Assembly (NCBI GenBank): GCA_947168045.1
Contig: CAMVKN010000020.1
Coordinates: forward strand, 1-59,664
DNA length: 59,664 nt
Direction: 5' to 3'
DNA from: an uncultured Prevotellaceae bacterium
GTDB lineage: Bacteria > Bacteroidota > Bacteroidia > Bacteroidales > Bacteroidaceae
Position 1 is the stretch's first letter. Every line of letters begins with the position of its first letter. Below are positions 59,595 through 59,664 of the stretch, piece by piece. The notes beneath the pieces are model-generated. The model saw nothing but the letters and a program-made list of their open reading frames with translations. It searched no databases and was not told the DNA's origin. The position numbers and the translations under genes are program-made.

Positions 59595-59664
59595 TTATTT
59601 CTTCAGTTTAGTAACCGTTAAAAAATAACTTGGTATGATTAAAATACTGACCCCACCCCTGCCC
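59595..59664 (-). CDS. Partial 3' end of an unidentified minus-strand gene
   Basis: A minus-strand frame is open from the window edge and ends in ...YFLTVTKLKK then TAA (59595-59597), 16 bases before the terminator. Only 22 codons are visible, and the first ones run through a C-rich repeat, so the family cannot be told. Confidence 0.35.
   Translation of the reverse strand, partial: GRGGVSILIIPSYFLTVTKLKK

Overview
The window comes from a Bacteroidota genome, most likely a Prevotella-type gut or rumen bacterium. The reasons are a SusC/SusD/SusE-like trio, promoters of the Bacteroidota form (TTTG, about 19-21 bases, TAnnTTTG), lipoproteins with acidic residues after the cysteine, short 'YDLxGR' C-terminal tails on secreted proteins, and a ParE typical of the phylum. 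All assignments were made by reading the sequence; no database search was run.

Layout. (1) 1-5.4 kb is AT-richer than the rest and looks acquired. It holds a DarT-like ADP-ribosyltransferase with a long coiled coil, a NADAR/DUF6939-like partner (predicted ADP-ribosyl glycohydrolase), and a ZorA/ZorB-like proton-channel pair. This compact four-gene unit looks like a Zorya-type defence sensor wired to a nucleic-acid ADP-ribosylating toxin. Next to it is a second ADP-ribosyltransferase-type module (DUF3791-DUF3990-DUF3791). (2) 5.6-6.2 kb is non-coding, with inverted repeats. (3) 6.2-14.5 kb encodes efflux: a YtrA-type GntR regulator with an ABC transporter behind a consensus promoter and palindromic operator, then a MacAB-TolC-type tripartite pump. 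(4) 14.5-20.9 kb holds a methyltransferase, a caspase/C13-like secreted peptidase, a secreted protein, an unusual ECF sigma factor fused through a membrane helix and a repeat-coded linker to an outer-membrane barrel, and a BNR-propeller protein. (5) 21.1-21.6 kb is a non-coding inverted-repeat element carrying 42-bp tandem repeats. (6) 21.7-30.8 kb (minus strand) is a pectin side-chain operon: GH43 arabinanase, DUF2264/GH154-type enzyme, GH53 galactanase, a large unclassified secreted protein and a pectinesterase-like beta-helix protein. (7) 31-45 kb is mostly housekeeping: ParE, a GH3-family protein, lipoproteins, a DNA2/NAM7-type helicase and an M16 peptidase. (8) 45.1-58.7 kb holds a CotH-like protein and an arabinan-type polysaccharide utilisation locus (GH43, a six-hairpin-like protein, SusC, SusD, SusE, GH43). 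(9) The end holds TraX and the tail of one more gene.

A second theme runs through the whole window. Heptamer arrays (period 7), nonamer arrays (period 9) and GC-rich palindromes fill intergenic gaps and also sit in frame inside genes: tolC, macB, parE, the GH3 gene, the helicase (twice), the M16 peptidase, the signal peptides of susD and of a lipoprotein, and the linker of the sigma-barrel fusion. Several have the form array-core-inverted array, with cores that share short motifs such as GCGGCAAAACTAT or GTTTGCTACCGCC. One such array pair encloses a low-GC four-helix-bundle (S23/Avd-like) gene at 37.7-38.1 kb. It could be the gene-bearing member of a mobile repeat family of which the others are short derivatives.

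The two leads most worth pursuing are the DarT-NADAR-ZorAB unit and the S23/heptamer-repeat family.
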